Source: Dickeya dianthicola NCPPB 453 (lineage in GTDB: Bacteria; Pseudomonadota; Gammaproteobacteria; Enterobacterales; Enterobacteriaceae). From it: a stretch of 64,000 bases of DNA. The DNA lies in assembly GCF_000365305.1 (NCBI RefSeq), contig NZ_CM001841.1, forward strand, positions 4,008,463 to 4,072,462, in the 5' to 3' direction. Of this stretch, positions 56,534 through 64,000 are shown one piece after another. The position numbers and the translations under genes were made by a program. Position 1 is the stretch's first letter. The number at the start of each line of letters is the position of its first letter. The notes under the pieces are model-generated. The model did no database searches. It had not been told where the DNA came from and saw nothing but the letters and a program-made list of their open reading frames with translations.

Positions 56534-57280
56534 TTATGAAATTTTCTGTATAGAGATAGAACCATCCTGGGTGGTATTAGCCGCGGATATCGGCGAATAA
56601 ACCAATTGGCTCGATACACCGTAAAAATTCTTGGTATAAGAATTCCCCGGATTCACCAGAATATCAAAATCTGCGCTGGCAATACCGCTGCCGGAGGTGG
56701 CAATCACTTTGGTTCTTAATACCTCCTTGATTTCATTCGGCGTATTAACCGCAATGACATCAATACGATTGCCGGAGAAATACAGCCCCACCTGCCCGGT
56801 ATTGCCGGATTGAACGGTCAGTGCATACCAGGCCAGCGGCGGAGTGGCATAAGAGCGGGAATAACCGTTGAAATGCACGCTACGCCCATCCAGCGGGATT
56901 TCCTGATTCTGGATTTTACCCAGCGGAAAATAGAGACTGACCGCGTAGACATCAATGGCCGACCCCTGTTGTTCCGTTTTCGGTACGGAAACCGTGATCT
57001 CACTGGCATGGGTCACACCGGGATTGATGAGGTAAGCCAGCCCGAGAGAAAAACCCTGAGCCTGCACGGAATCAATCTGATAATTGGTCGGCGCCTGATT
57101 GTTATAGGCCACATTAAAACTGGTTGTATTCCCCGTATTGTTATACGCCACAATGGCAACCGGCTGATTAGGTAAATTGGTGAATGTCACCGCATCTCCC
57201 GTACCTAATGTGGTACGGCTGCCATCACTAATACTTGTTTTCAACTGCACCGCATTCAGGGTTTCGACTGCAATAGCCAT
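56534..57280 (-). CDS. Unrecognised beta-rich protein between nifH and nifJ
   Basis: A 248-residue protein from ATG 57280, with AGAGGAA 9 bases upstream. It is rich in Asn, Ser, Thr, Val and Tyr, has no Cys, and alternates hydrophobic and polar residues as in beta-sandwich proteins (VAIVAYNNTGNTTSFNVAYNN, ALTVQSGNTGQVGLYFSG in part). No signal peptide, membrane helix or known motif is visible. Base composition is more AT-rich than the nif genes on both sides. It lies on the nifH strand, between nifH and the divergent nifJ, where Klebsiella has nothing. I do not recognise the family; acquisition by transfer is likely. Confidence 0.7.
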   Translation of the reverse strand: MAIAVETLNAVQLKTSISDGSRTTLGTGDAVTFTNLPNQPVAIVAYNNTGNTTSFNVAYNNQAPTNYQIDSVQAQGFSLGLAYLINPGVTHASEITVSVPKTEQQGSAIDVYAVSLYFPLGKIQNQEIPLDGRSVHFNGYSRSYATPPLAWYALTVQSGNTGQVGLYFSGNRIDVIAVNTPNEIKEVLRTKVIATSGSGIASADFDILVNPGNSYTKNFYGVSSQLVYSPISAANTTQDGSISIQKIS

Positions 57281-57608
57281 ATTCCGTTCCTCTTAATGAA
57301 TAATATATTGGAGTTGAAGCGGCAATGTCACCGCCGTCTGATAACTGTAGGCAGTGAATATTCCCCTCTCAAGAAAATAGAATATGATATTTTCGTCAAT
57401 ACTAATCCATTAATGCCAATTGAATTAATTAACCCTCTGTATTCATCATCCCCGTTGATATATAGAGGTATTTTTAAACATCCACGCATATTATTTAGAA
57501 TAAAATAATTTAAAAGCGTAGTTTTTATTATCAGGCCACAAAATTTGATTGCGGCGACGCCGTTATGCGCGCCGCCCTCGTCTGACGCCCGGCAACCGTA
57601 GCCACAAG

Positions 57609-57624
57609 TGTGGGAAGCGGCACA
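57609..57624. promoter_or_regulatory. NifA upstream activator site 1 for nifJ
   Basis: TGTGGGAAGCGGCACA fits TGT-N10-ACA, about 140-155 bases upstream of the nifJ -24 box. Confidence 0.8.
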
Positions 57625-57630
57625 ACACTT

Positions 57631-57646
57631 TGTTGGCAGGCCGACA
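57631..57646. promoter_or_regulatory. NifA upstream activator site 2 for nifJ
   Basis: TGTTGGCAGGCCGACA fits TGT-N10-ACA and is 22 bp, two helical turns, from site 1. The stretch 57281-57608 between the unknown gene and these sites is otherwise AT-rich with no supported gene. Confidence 0.8.
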
Positions 57647-57763
57647 GGATGTCGCAGTTCATGTCTTGTTCCGCCCAATCGCACTGGCGCAACACCGCCC
57701 CAGCCGCGGCGGCGACGCTCGTAACCCGTTCAATCTTCTGCCTTTCCTGTATCAGGCGCTAAC

Positions 57764-57779
57764 TGGCATAAGCCGTGCT
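57764..57779 (+). promoter_or_regulatory. Sigma-54 promoter of nifJ
   Basis: TGGCATAAGCCGTGCT has GG-N10-GC and TGGCA/TGCT boxes. It lies 76 bases before the nifJ start codon and about 120 bases downstream of two NifA sites. Confidence 0.82.
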
Positions 57780-57854
57780 AGGTCAGCCCATGACGGTGCG
57801 CCAGCCGGCAGAGCGCGGCTGGCGGCCTTCAACACCACAGAGAGGAACCCGTAC

Positions 57855-60800
57855 ATGGCAAGAAAGATGAAAACAATGGATGGCAACGCCGCGGCGGCGT
57901 ATGTCTCGTACGCCTTTACCGAAGTGGCGGCCATCTATCCCATCACCCCTTCCACGCCGATGGCTGAAAACGTGGATGAGTGGGCGGCGCAGGGCAAAAA
58001 GAATCTGTTCGGCCAGCCGGTCAGAATGGTGGAAATGCAGTCGGAAGCCGGGGCGGCGGCGGCGGTCCACGGCGCGTTGCAGGCCGGCGCGCTCACCACG
58101 ACCTATACCGCGTCGCAGGGGTTGCTGCTGATGATCCCCAACCTCTACAAAATCGCCGGCGAGCTATTGCCGGCGGTGTTCCACGTTAGCGCCCGCGCGC
58201 TGGCCACCAGTTCGCTCAATATTTTCGGCGACCATCAGGACGTGATGGCGGTGCGGCAAACCGGCTGCGCCATGCTGGCGGAAAGCAGCGTACAGCAGGT
58301 GATGGACCTGTCCGCCGTGGCGCATCTGGCGGCGATCAAAGGCCGGGTGCCGTTCATCAACTTCTTCGACGGCTTTCGCACCTCCCACGAAATTCAGAAG
58401 ATAGAACTGTTGGAATACGACGAACTCGATAGGTTGCTGGACCGGGAGGCGGTGGACCGTTTTCGCCGTCGCGCCCTGCATCCGGACCATCCGGTGGCGC
58501 GCGGCACCGCGCAAAACCCGGATATCTACTTTCAGGAGCGGGAATCGGTCAACCGCTTCTATCAGGCGCTGCCGGAGCTGGTGGAAGAGACGATGGCGCA
58601 TATCAGCCGGCTCACCGGCCGCGAATACCATCTGTTTAACTATCACGGCGCGCCGGATGCCGAACGGCTGATTATCGCGATGGGCTCGGTATGTGAAACC
58701 ATCGCGGAAACCGTCGATTACCTCAACCAGCGCGAAGAAAAGGTCGGGCTGCTGACCGTGCATCTGTACCGCCCGTTCTCGCTGACGCATTTTTTTTCCG
58801 CCATCCCGCCCACGGTGCAGCGCATCGCGGTGCTCGACCGCACCAAGGAACCGGGTGCGCAGGCTGAACCGCTGTATCTGGACGTCAAAAACGCCTTCTA
58901 TAACCACGACGCCCGGCCGCTGATCGTCGGCGGCCGTTATGCATTGGGCGGCAAGGACATCGCACCGGTGCATATCGCCGCGGTATTCCACAACCTGTTG
59001 CACCCCATGCCGCAGGATGGCTTTACCGTCGGCATCGTCGACGACGTGACCCACAGCTCGCTGCCGCTGCCGGTCGATGACATCGATACCGCGCCTGAAG
59101 GCACCACCGCCTGCAAGTTCTGGGGGCTTGGCTCCGACGGCACGGTGGGCGCCAACAAAAGCGCCATTAAGATAATCGGCGACCAAACGCCGATGTACGC
59201 GCAGGCCTATTTCTCCTACGACTCGAAAAAATCCGGCGGCATTACCGTCTCGCACCTGCGTTTCGGCACCCGGCCGATTACCTCGCCGTACCTGATTCGC
59301 AACGCCGATTTCATCGCCTGCTCGCAGCAATCCTACGTAGAAAAGTACGATCTGCTGGCAGGGCTGAAACCCGGCGGCACCTTCCTGCTTAACTGCACCT
59401 GGAGCCCGGCGACGCTGGAAGACGCGCTGCCGGCGGCGATGAAGCGCTATCTGGCGCACAACCAGATCCGCTTCTATGTGGTCAACGCGGTGGACATCGC
59501 ACAGCAGCTCGGGCTCGGCGGCCGCTTCAACATGATCATGCAGGCGGCGTTCTTCAAGCTGACCGGGATTATTCCTGTCGAAACCGCCGCCGACTACCTG
59601 AAAAGCGCCGTCGCCCACGCCTACGGCAAGAAAGGCCAGCACGTGGTGACGATGAATCAGGCCGCCATCGATCAGGGTATGTTAGCGCCGGTTCAGGTCA
59701 CGATTCCGGCTCACTGGGCCAACCTGCCGGAGCCGACCGTCGTCGCCGCCGCCCTGCCCGAGTTTATCCGGCGCATTCTGACGCCGATGAACCGGCAGGA
59801 AGGCGATGCGTTGCCGGTCAGCGCCTTTAGCGGCATGGAAGACGGCACCTTTCCGCTCGGCACCGCGGCGTTTGAGAAACGCGGCATCGCCATCAGCGTG
59901 CCCGCCTGGCAGCCGGAAGGCTGCACCCAGTGCAACCAGTGCGCGTTTATCTGCCCGCACGCCGCCATCCGCCCGGCGCTGTTGACCGACGAGGAGCGCA
60001 CGCAAGCGCCCGATACCCTGCTCAGCAAACCGGCCACCGGCGCCAAAACCCTGCATTACCATCTGGCGGTGTCGCCGCTGGACTGCTCCGGCTGCGGCAA
60101 CTGCGTGGATATCTGCCCGTCGCGCGGTAAATCGCTGACCATGCAGCCGCTGGCGTCGCAGCAGCCCAAAATCGCGCTGTGGGAGCAGGTGCTCGGCCTG
60201 CCGCCCAAGTCCAACCCGTTCAGCAAAACCACCGTCAAGGGCAGCCAGTTCGAAACGCCGCTGCTGGAGTTCTCCGGCGCCTGCGCCGGGTGCGGCGAAA
60301 CCCCGTACGCCCGGCTGGTGACCCAGCTGTTTGGCGACCGCATGTTGATCGCCAACGCCACCGGCTGTTCCTCTATCTGGGGCGCCAGCGCGCCGTCCAT
60401 CCCCTACGCCGCCAACCACCGCGGACACGGCCCCGCCTGGGCCAATTCACTGTTTGAGGACAACGCCGAATTCGGGCTGGGGATGCTGCTGGGCGGCAAC
60501 GCCATCCGCGAACAGCTGGCCGGCGACGCCGCGACGGCGTTGATGCAACCGCTCAGCCCGGCGCTGGCCGACGCGCTCAATCTGTGGCTGGAGCTGAAAG
60601 AGCGCGGCGACGGCACCCGCGAGCGGGCCGACCGGTTAATCGCCCTGCTTGAGCGTGAAAAAGGCGACCACCCGCTGCTCAACCGGCTCTACCAGAACCG
60701 GGATTACCTCGCCAAACGGTCGCAATGGATTTTCGGCGGCGACGGCTGGGCTTACGACATCGGCTTCGGCGGGCTGGACCACGTGCTGGCCTCCGGCGAG

Positions 60801-61364
60801 GACATCAACGTGCTGGTGTTCGACACCGAGGTGTATTCCAACACCGGCGGTCAGTCGTCCAAATCCACCCCGGCGGCGGCGATGGCGAAATTCGCCGCCG
60901 AAGGCAAGCGCACCCGCAAGAAAGACCTCGGTCTGATGGCGATGAGCTACGGCTACGTGTACGTGGCGCAGGTGGCGATGGGCGCGGACAAGGCGCAAAC
61001 GCTGCGCGCCATCGCCGAAGCGGAAGCCCACCCCGGCCCGTCGCTGATCATCGCCTACGCCGCCTGCATCAACCACGGGCTGAAAGCCGGCATGGGGTGC
61101 AGCCAGCGTGAAACCAAAAAGGCGGTGGAGTCGGGATACTGGAACCTGTACCGCTTCAACCCGCAATTGCAGGCGGCGGGCAAAAACCCGTTCACGCTGG
61201 ACTCCGACGAACCGGAAGCCGATTTCCAGGACTTCCTGATGGGTGAAGTGCGCTACAGCGCGCTGCAACGTCAGTACCCGGAGCTGGCGAGCCAGCTGTT
61301 CGCCAAAACCGAACAGGACGCCAGAGAGCGTTTCGAGCGGTACAAACGCCTGGCGGAGGGGTAA
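57855..61364 (+). CDS. nifJ: NifJ, pyruvate:flavodoxin oxidoreductase
   Basis: A 1169-residue thiamine-diphosphate enzyme that oxidises pyruvate to acetyl-CoA and reduces the flavodoxin NifF. Domain I starts MKTMDGNAAAAYVSYAFTEVAAIYPITPSTPMAE (part). Two [4Fe-4S] ferredoxin motifs are CTQCNQCAFICPH and CSGCGNCVDICPS (about residues 690 and 745). The proximal cluster is in ACAGCGETPYA. The TPP-binding part is GGDGWAYDIGFGGLDH with SNTGGQSSKSTP. ATG 57855 has GAGGA upstream and begins the conserved MARKMKTMDGN. It is divergent from nifH, as in Klebsiella. Confidence 0.98.
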   Translation: MARKMKTMDGNAAAAYVSYAFTEVAAIYPITPSTPMAENVDEWAAQGKKNLFGQPVRMVEMQSEAGAAAAVHGALQAGALTTTYTASQGLLLMIPNLYKIAGELLPAVFHVSARALATSSLNIFGDHQDVMAVRQTGCAMLAESSVQQVMDLSAVAHLAAIKGRVPFINFFDGFRTSHEIQKIELLEYDELDRLLDREAVDRFRRRALHPDHPVARGTAQNPDIYFQERESVNRFYQALPELVEETMAHISRLTGREYHLFNYHGAPDAERLIIAMGSVCETIAETVDYLNQREEKVGLLTVHLYRPFSLTHFFSAIPPTVQRIAVLDRTKEPGAQAEPLYLDVKNAFYNHDARPLIVGGRYALGGKDIAPVHIAAVFHNLLHPMPQDGFTVGIVDDVTHSSLPLPVDDIDTAPEGTTACKFWGLGSDGTVGANKSAIKIIGDQTPMYAQAYFSYDSKKSGGITVSHLRFGTRPITSPYLIRNADFIACSQQSYVEKYDLLAGLKPGGTFLLNCTWSPATLEDALPAAMKRYLAHNQIRFYVVNAVDIAQQLGLGGRFNMIMQAAFFKLTGIIPVETAADYLKSAVAHAYGKKGQHVVTMNQAAIDQGMLAPVQVTIPAHWANLPEPTVVAAALPEFIRRILTPMNRQEGDALPVSAFSGMEDGTFPLGTAAFEKRGIAISVPAWQPEGCTQCNQCAFICPHAAIRPALLTDEERTQAPDTLLSKPATGAKTLHYHLAVSPLDCSGCGNCVDICPSRGKSLTMQPLASQQPKIALWEQVLGLPPKSNPFSKTTVKGSQFETPLLEFSGACAGCGETPYARLVTQLFGDRMLIANATGCSSIWGASAPSIPYAANHRGHGPAWANSLFEDNAEFGLGMLLGGNAIREQLAGDAATALMQPLSPALADALNLWLELKERGDGTRERADRLIALLEREKGDHPLLNRLYQNRDYLAKRSQWIFGGDGWAYDIGFGGLDHVLASGEDINVLVFDTEVYSNTGGQSSKSTPAAAMAKFAAEGKRTRKKDLGLMAMSYGYVYVAQVAMGADKAQTLRAIAEAEAHPGPSLIIAYAACINHGLKAGMGCSQRETKKAVESGYWNLYRFNPQLQAAGKNPFTLDSDEPEADFQDFLMGEVRYSALQRQYPELASQLFAKTEQDARERFERYKRLAEG

Positions 61365-61408
61365 TGCTGCCAGCGCCTATGATTGTCAGGCAAGGATAGC
61401 CGTTGCTC

Positions 61409-61431
61409 TGGCGCCTGCGTTGCAGGCGCCA
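61409..61431. terminator. Bidirectional hairpin terminator after nifJ
   Basis: TGGCGCCTGC-GTT-GCAGGCGCCA is a perfect 10-bp stem, followed by TCTT on the plus strand. It lies in the 84-base convergent gap between nifJ and the TolC-family gene and may serve both. Confidence 0.75.
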
Positions 61432-61448
61432 TCTTAATCACCGGGGAA

Positions 61449-62957
61449 TCAGAAAGATTGCAACGCGCCAATCTTCCCCTGCTGCCAGTTGATTTCAGAC
61501 TGGCGCAACGCCTGGCTGATATCCGCCAGCCGGTTGGACGGCAGCGTTTTCGGCAGCAAATCCAGCCCGACGGTCGAGAGAATTTGGCCGTAGGTATTGC
61601 GCAATTCCGCGTAAGCCAGATCCTGACGCAGATTAGCATTCAGGGCGTTCAGTTCGCCTTGAATCAATTGCAGTTCGCCGATGCTGTTGGTCTTATAGCG
61701 GTTTCTCAGTTGTTCGGCAATCTGGCCGTCGAGGGAGCGCAGTTCCACACTGGTTTTATACTGGCGCACCGCTTCGTTGAAGTTGGCGCGGGCGATATAC
61801 AACTGCGCCATAACGGCCAGCGACATGGCCTGACGCTGCACTTCCGACACGGTTTCATTGGCCTGAGCGGTCTTATACGCCGCCGGCCCGGACAGTAGAT
61901 TAAACAGGTTCCAGGTGACCTTCACGCCCACATCCGCCCAGCTCTGGTTCACCATGAAGGAGTTGCTGTCGTAGTGGCCGCCCGCGCTGATTTCCAGCCC
62001 CGGCAGCATACGCAGCAACGACTTACGGGTTTCAGCAGCGTGAATGCGCACCTGATAATCCTGCTCCTTCAGTTCCGGGCGGCTGAGCAGCGCGGTCTGT
62101 TCCAGCGTATTGAAATCAACGTTTAGCTGCGGCACCGGCATCTCGCGGTTATCCGGCAAGGCCAGCGTATAGGCGGTATCCAGCGGCAGGTTCATCAATG
62201 TCGCCAGTTCGGTCTTCGCCAGCGACAACGCCCGGCGCTGTTCTTCCAGTTGACGCACCGCGTCAATCAGCGCGCGGCGGTAGCTGAGCGCTTCGACAGG
62301 GTCGCCCACCTGCTGCGTGCTCATGTGCTCACTGGCTTCACGCGCCTGATTCACCCGGTCGATCAGACTGTCGATGCGGCCCAGCAGGCGTTCTGCCGCC
62401 ACCGCCCGCCAGTATGCCGAACGTACGTCCTGAATGATGGTGTGAACGACCTTGCGTTTGCGCTCATCGGCGATCCAGCGCTGGTCGGCTTTTTGCCTGG
62501 CATTGACGTAGCTGACGCCAAAATCCAGCACGTTCCAGACCATCGTCAGGTCGGCGACGTCACGGTTTCGATCCAGCGAGGTTGACGGCTCCAGCGATTG
62601 ACGCCCGGTTTGAATACTGCGGCTGCTGGAAGCACTGGTGTTGCTGCGCCCGACATAGCCTGCCGACATCGCCACCTGGGGCAGCATGTCATAGCGCGCC
62701 AGCTCCAATTGTTGTTGCGATAACGCCTGCTCCATCACTTTAAGCCGGGCTTCCTGATTATACTTGAGCGCCCTCGCCATCGCATCGTACAGCGTAATCG
62801 GCGCCGTCACCGGCTCCTGTTTGCTGAACATGGCGACGTTATCCTGCCGAATACGCTGCTCGCTTTGTTCTTTCGAAATTGGCTGGCTGGTGACGGCACA
62901 ACCGCTCATTGCCATCACGATGAGGCTGAGACTGAAAAGTTTCCGACCCTTTGACAC
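61449..62957 (-). CDS. TolC-family outer-membrane channel lipoprotein
   Basis: About 502 residues with two TolC-type repeats, which form an outer-membrane/periplasmic tunnel in type I secretion or efflux. The GTG start at 62957 is preferred because AGGGGTGG lies just upstream and a short lipoprotein signal follows (SKGRKLFSLSLIVMAMSG-C); the frame also allows ATG at 62996 or 62990. Later features are LYDAMARALKYNQEARLKVMEQ, coiled-coil stretches and KVTWNLFNLLSGP. It lies 3' of a large adhesin gene on the same strand (gap about 70 bases), so it is probably that protein's exporter. Confidence 0.85.
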   Translation of the reverse strand: MSKGRKLFSLSLIVMAMSGCAVTSQPISKEQSEQRIRQDNVAMFSKQEPVTAPITLYDAMARALKYNQEARLKVMEQALSQQQLELARYDMLPQVAMSAGYVGRSNTSASSSRSIQTGRQSLEPSTSLDRNRDVADLTMVWNVLDFGVSYVNARQKADQRWIADERKRKVVHTIIQDVRSAYWRAVAAERLLGRIDSLIDRVNQAREASEHMSTQQVGDPVEALSYRRALIDAVRQLEEQRRALSLAKTELATLMNLPLDTAYTLALPDNREMPVPQLNVDFNTLEQTALLSRPELKEQDYQVRIHAAETRKSLLRMLPGLEISAGGHYDSNSFMVNQSWADVGVKVTWNLFNLLSGPAAYKTAQANETVSEVQRQAMSLAVMAQLYIARANFNEAVRQYKTSVELRSLDGQIAEQLRNRYKTNSIGELQLIQGELNALNANLRQDLAYAELRNTYGQILSTVGLDLLPKTLPSNRLADISQALRQSEINWQQGKIGALQSF

Positions 62958-63014
62958 GATTCCACCCCTGACCCTTGTTGTTATTGTCATAAACACCGTT
63001 CCCCGAGGCTCTGT

Positions 63015-63046
63015 TTACCCGTGCTGTCTATTACCCGTGCTGTCTA
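63015..63046. repeat. 16-bp perfect tandem duplication over an adhesin stop codon
   Basis: TTACCCGTGCTGTCTA occurs twice head to tail (63015-63030, 63031-63046). On the minus strand each copy ends in TAA, so the adhesin gene has its stop codon and the preceding residues DRQHG duplicated. Confidence 0.9.
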
Positions 63047-64000
63047 TCGCCGGCGCGCTGGCCGATATCGAGCAATGCCTGCTCCATCGCCGCCAGGCGC
63101 TGCTGCGCATCATCCCCAATATGTTGTAGCTGTCGCTCCAGACCGGGGGCGAATTGCATCGCCACGCCGCCCAACGGCGTGGTTAATCTGCCGGTATTAG
63201 CGCCACTGGTATTGATGTCGCGCCAGCTACCGCCGGAGAACACCGCCATCGGCGACAAAGAAGGCAGGTTGATACCCGAGAACAACCCCGCCAGCGAAGA
63301 ACTGCCGCCCAGCGCCCCGCCGGTATTGAAACTGGGGAATGACCCCAGCGAACTTTCGAACAGGCTGGCGCTGCCGGAAGCAGCACCCTGCGCAAAAGCG
63401 CTGGCTATCTGGCTGACCGGCGCGCTACTGGCTTGCGGCATATGTTGCGAAGCCTGAAAGATAGTCGCCGTTGCCGTCGCGTTATCCGCCGCGCCACCCG
63501 CATTCAACGCGCCAAGCGATGCAGGGGAAAACAACGCGCCTAACGTGACCGGTGCATTGGGCGCCACCGTGATAGCCGGCAGAACCGGGGCGGATGGCGG
63601 CACAGCGGCACCACTGTTGATTCTGAATTCCGGGTCGCCGTTATCCACACGACTATCTGTGTCCACACGACTATCCGTACCCACACTGCTGCCGGTGACG
63701 GCAAGCCCGAAGGTGGTGCTGACCGAGGCGCTACTGCCGTCGGTCGCGGTTACCCGAATAGTCAGATTGCCGACATCGCCGTTGCCCGGCGTGCCCGAGA
63801 AGGTCTGGGTTGCGGGGTTAAAACTCAGCCAGCCCGGCAGCGCCGAGCCATCCGCCAGCGTGGCGCTCAGCGTCAGCGTGTCGCCGCTATCGGGATCGGT
63901 AAAGGTGCCGCTCGGCACGGTAAAGCTGAAGCTGCCGCTTTGCGCCGCCGTTTGGGCATTCAGTGAGCCGGACACCTCTGGCGCATCGTTGACGTTGGCG
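63031..64000 (-). CDS. Large Ig-repeat surface/secreted protein, C-terminal part (partial)
   Basis: The frame is open to the right edge (NVNDAPEVSGSLNAQ just inside), so only about 323 C-terminal residues are seen. They begin with a cadherin-like/putative-Ig domain (FTDPDSGDTLTLSATLADGSALPGWLSFNPATQTFSGTP in part, then IRVTATDGSSASVSTTFGLAV). Then comes a DSRVD-repeat linker, an Ala/Ser/Gly-rich region and a helical C-terminus (ERQLQHIGDDAQQRLAAMEQALLDI). Such domains occur in large type I secreted adhesins. No RTX repeats are visible in this part. The TolC-family gene follows on the same strand. Confidence 0.8.
   Translation of the reverse strand, partial: ANVNDAPEVSGSLNAQTAAQSGSFSFTVPSGTFTDPDSGDTLTLSATLADGSALPGWLSFNPATQTFSGTPGNGDVGNLTIRVTATDGSSASVSTTFGLAVTGSSVGTDSRVDTDSRVDNGDPEFRINSGAAVPPSAPVLPAITVAPNAPVTLGALFSPASLGALNAGGAADNATATATIFQASQHMPQASSAPVSQIASAFAQGAASGSASLFESSLGSFPSFNTGGALGGSSSLAGLFSGINLPSLSPMAVFSGGSWRDINTSGANTGRLTTPLGGVAMQFAPGLERQLQHIGDDAQQRLAAMEQALLDIGQRAGDRQHG

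Overview
The window reads as chromosomal DNA of a plant- or soil-associated enterobacterium. A Dickeya- or Pectobacterium-like member of the Pectobacteriaceae is my best inference. Supporting signs are an enterobacterial tRNA-Gly(GCC), ERIC-like palindromic repeats, an AbgABTR locus, a GC-rich core with AT-rich accessory patches, and a nif cluster with the Klebsiella-type gene order. No species was assigned by search.

Layout. (1) 1-1781: the AT-rich end of a surface-polysaccharide cluster, with two GT4-type glycosyltransferases. (2) 1828-2958: a hydroxyacid dehydrogenase and tRNA-Gly. (3) 3253-13001: a locus for 5-oxoproline or a related amino acid. It has a polar amino-acid ABC transporter, an SDR enzyme, a BCCP-like protein without its biotin lysine, a Nac-like LysR regulator, an aminotransferase, PxpA/PxpC/PxpB and a binding protein. 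(4) 13287-16340: a DMT exporter, an unknown protein and a luciferase-like monooxygenase. (5) 16785-22463: an operon of a flavin monooxygenase, two paralogous binding proteins, a GNAT acetyltransferase, a permease and an ATPase. With the divergent monooxygenase it closely parallels the Bacillus ytm/tcy/cmo locus for alkylated cysteine salvage. (6) 22637-23654: Ohr and OhrR with a palindromic operator. (7) 23871-29571: abgT-abgB-abgA and divergent abgR. (8) 29734-31404: a chemoreceptor. (9) 31762-61364: a complete molybdenum nif cluster. (10) 61449-64000: a TolC-family lipoprotein and the C-terminal part of a large Ig-repeat adhesin.

The nif cluster runs Q-B-A-L | F | M-Z-W-V-S-U | X-N-E | Y-T-K-D-H | J, which is the Klebsiella order. 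A sigma-54 promoter (GG-N10-GC) can be read upstream of each of the seven transcription units: nifJ, nifHDKTY, nifENX, nifUSVWZM, nifF, nifLA and nifBQ. NifA-type TGT-N10-ACA activator sites precede nifJ (two), nifH, nifE, nifU (two) and nifB. Two NtrC-like dyads 21 bp apart precede nifLA. A UUCG-loop terminator separates nifLA from nifBQ. The expected circuit is: NtrC activates nifLA, NifL restrains NifA in response to oxygen and nitrogen, and NifA activates the structural (HDK), cofactor (B,Q,E,N,X,Y,V,S,U), maturation (M,Z,W,T) and electron-supply (F,J) genes.

Four accessory insertions break this scaffold: an unrecognised beta-rich protein gene between nifH and nifJ; a chemoreceptor, an STN-domain lipoprotein and a decayed hipBA pair between nifY and nifE; an ERIC-like repeat between nifX and nifU; and an internally deleted IS630 copy plus an IS3-type fragment between nifM and nifF. 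Short tandem duplications of 14-22 bp recur through the window, mostly at gene edges; one extends the C-terminus of NifL right at the nifL-nifA junction. No CRISPR array, rRNA or intact transposon was seen.
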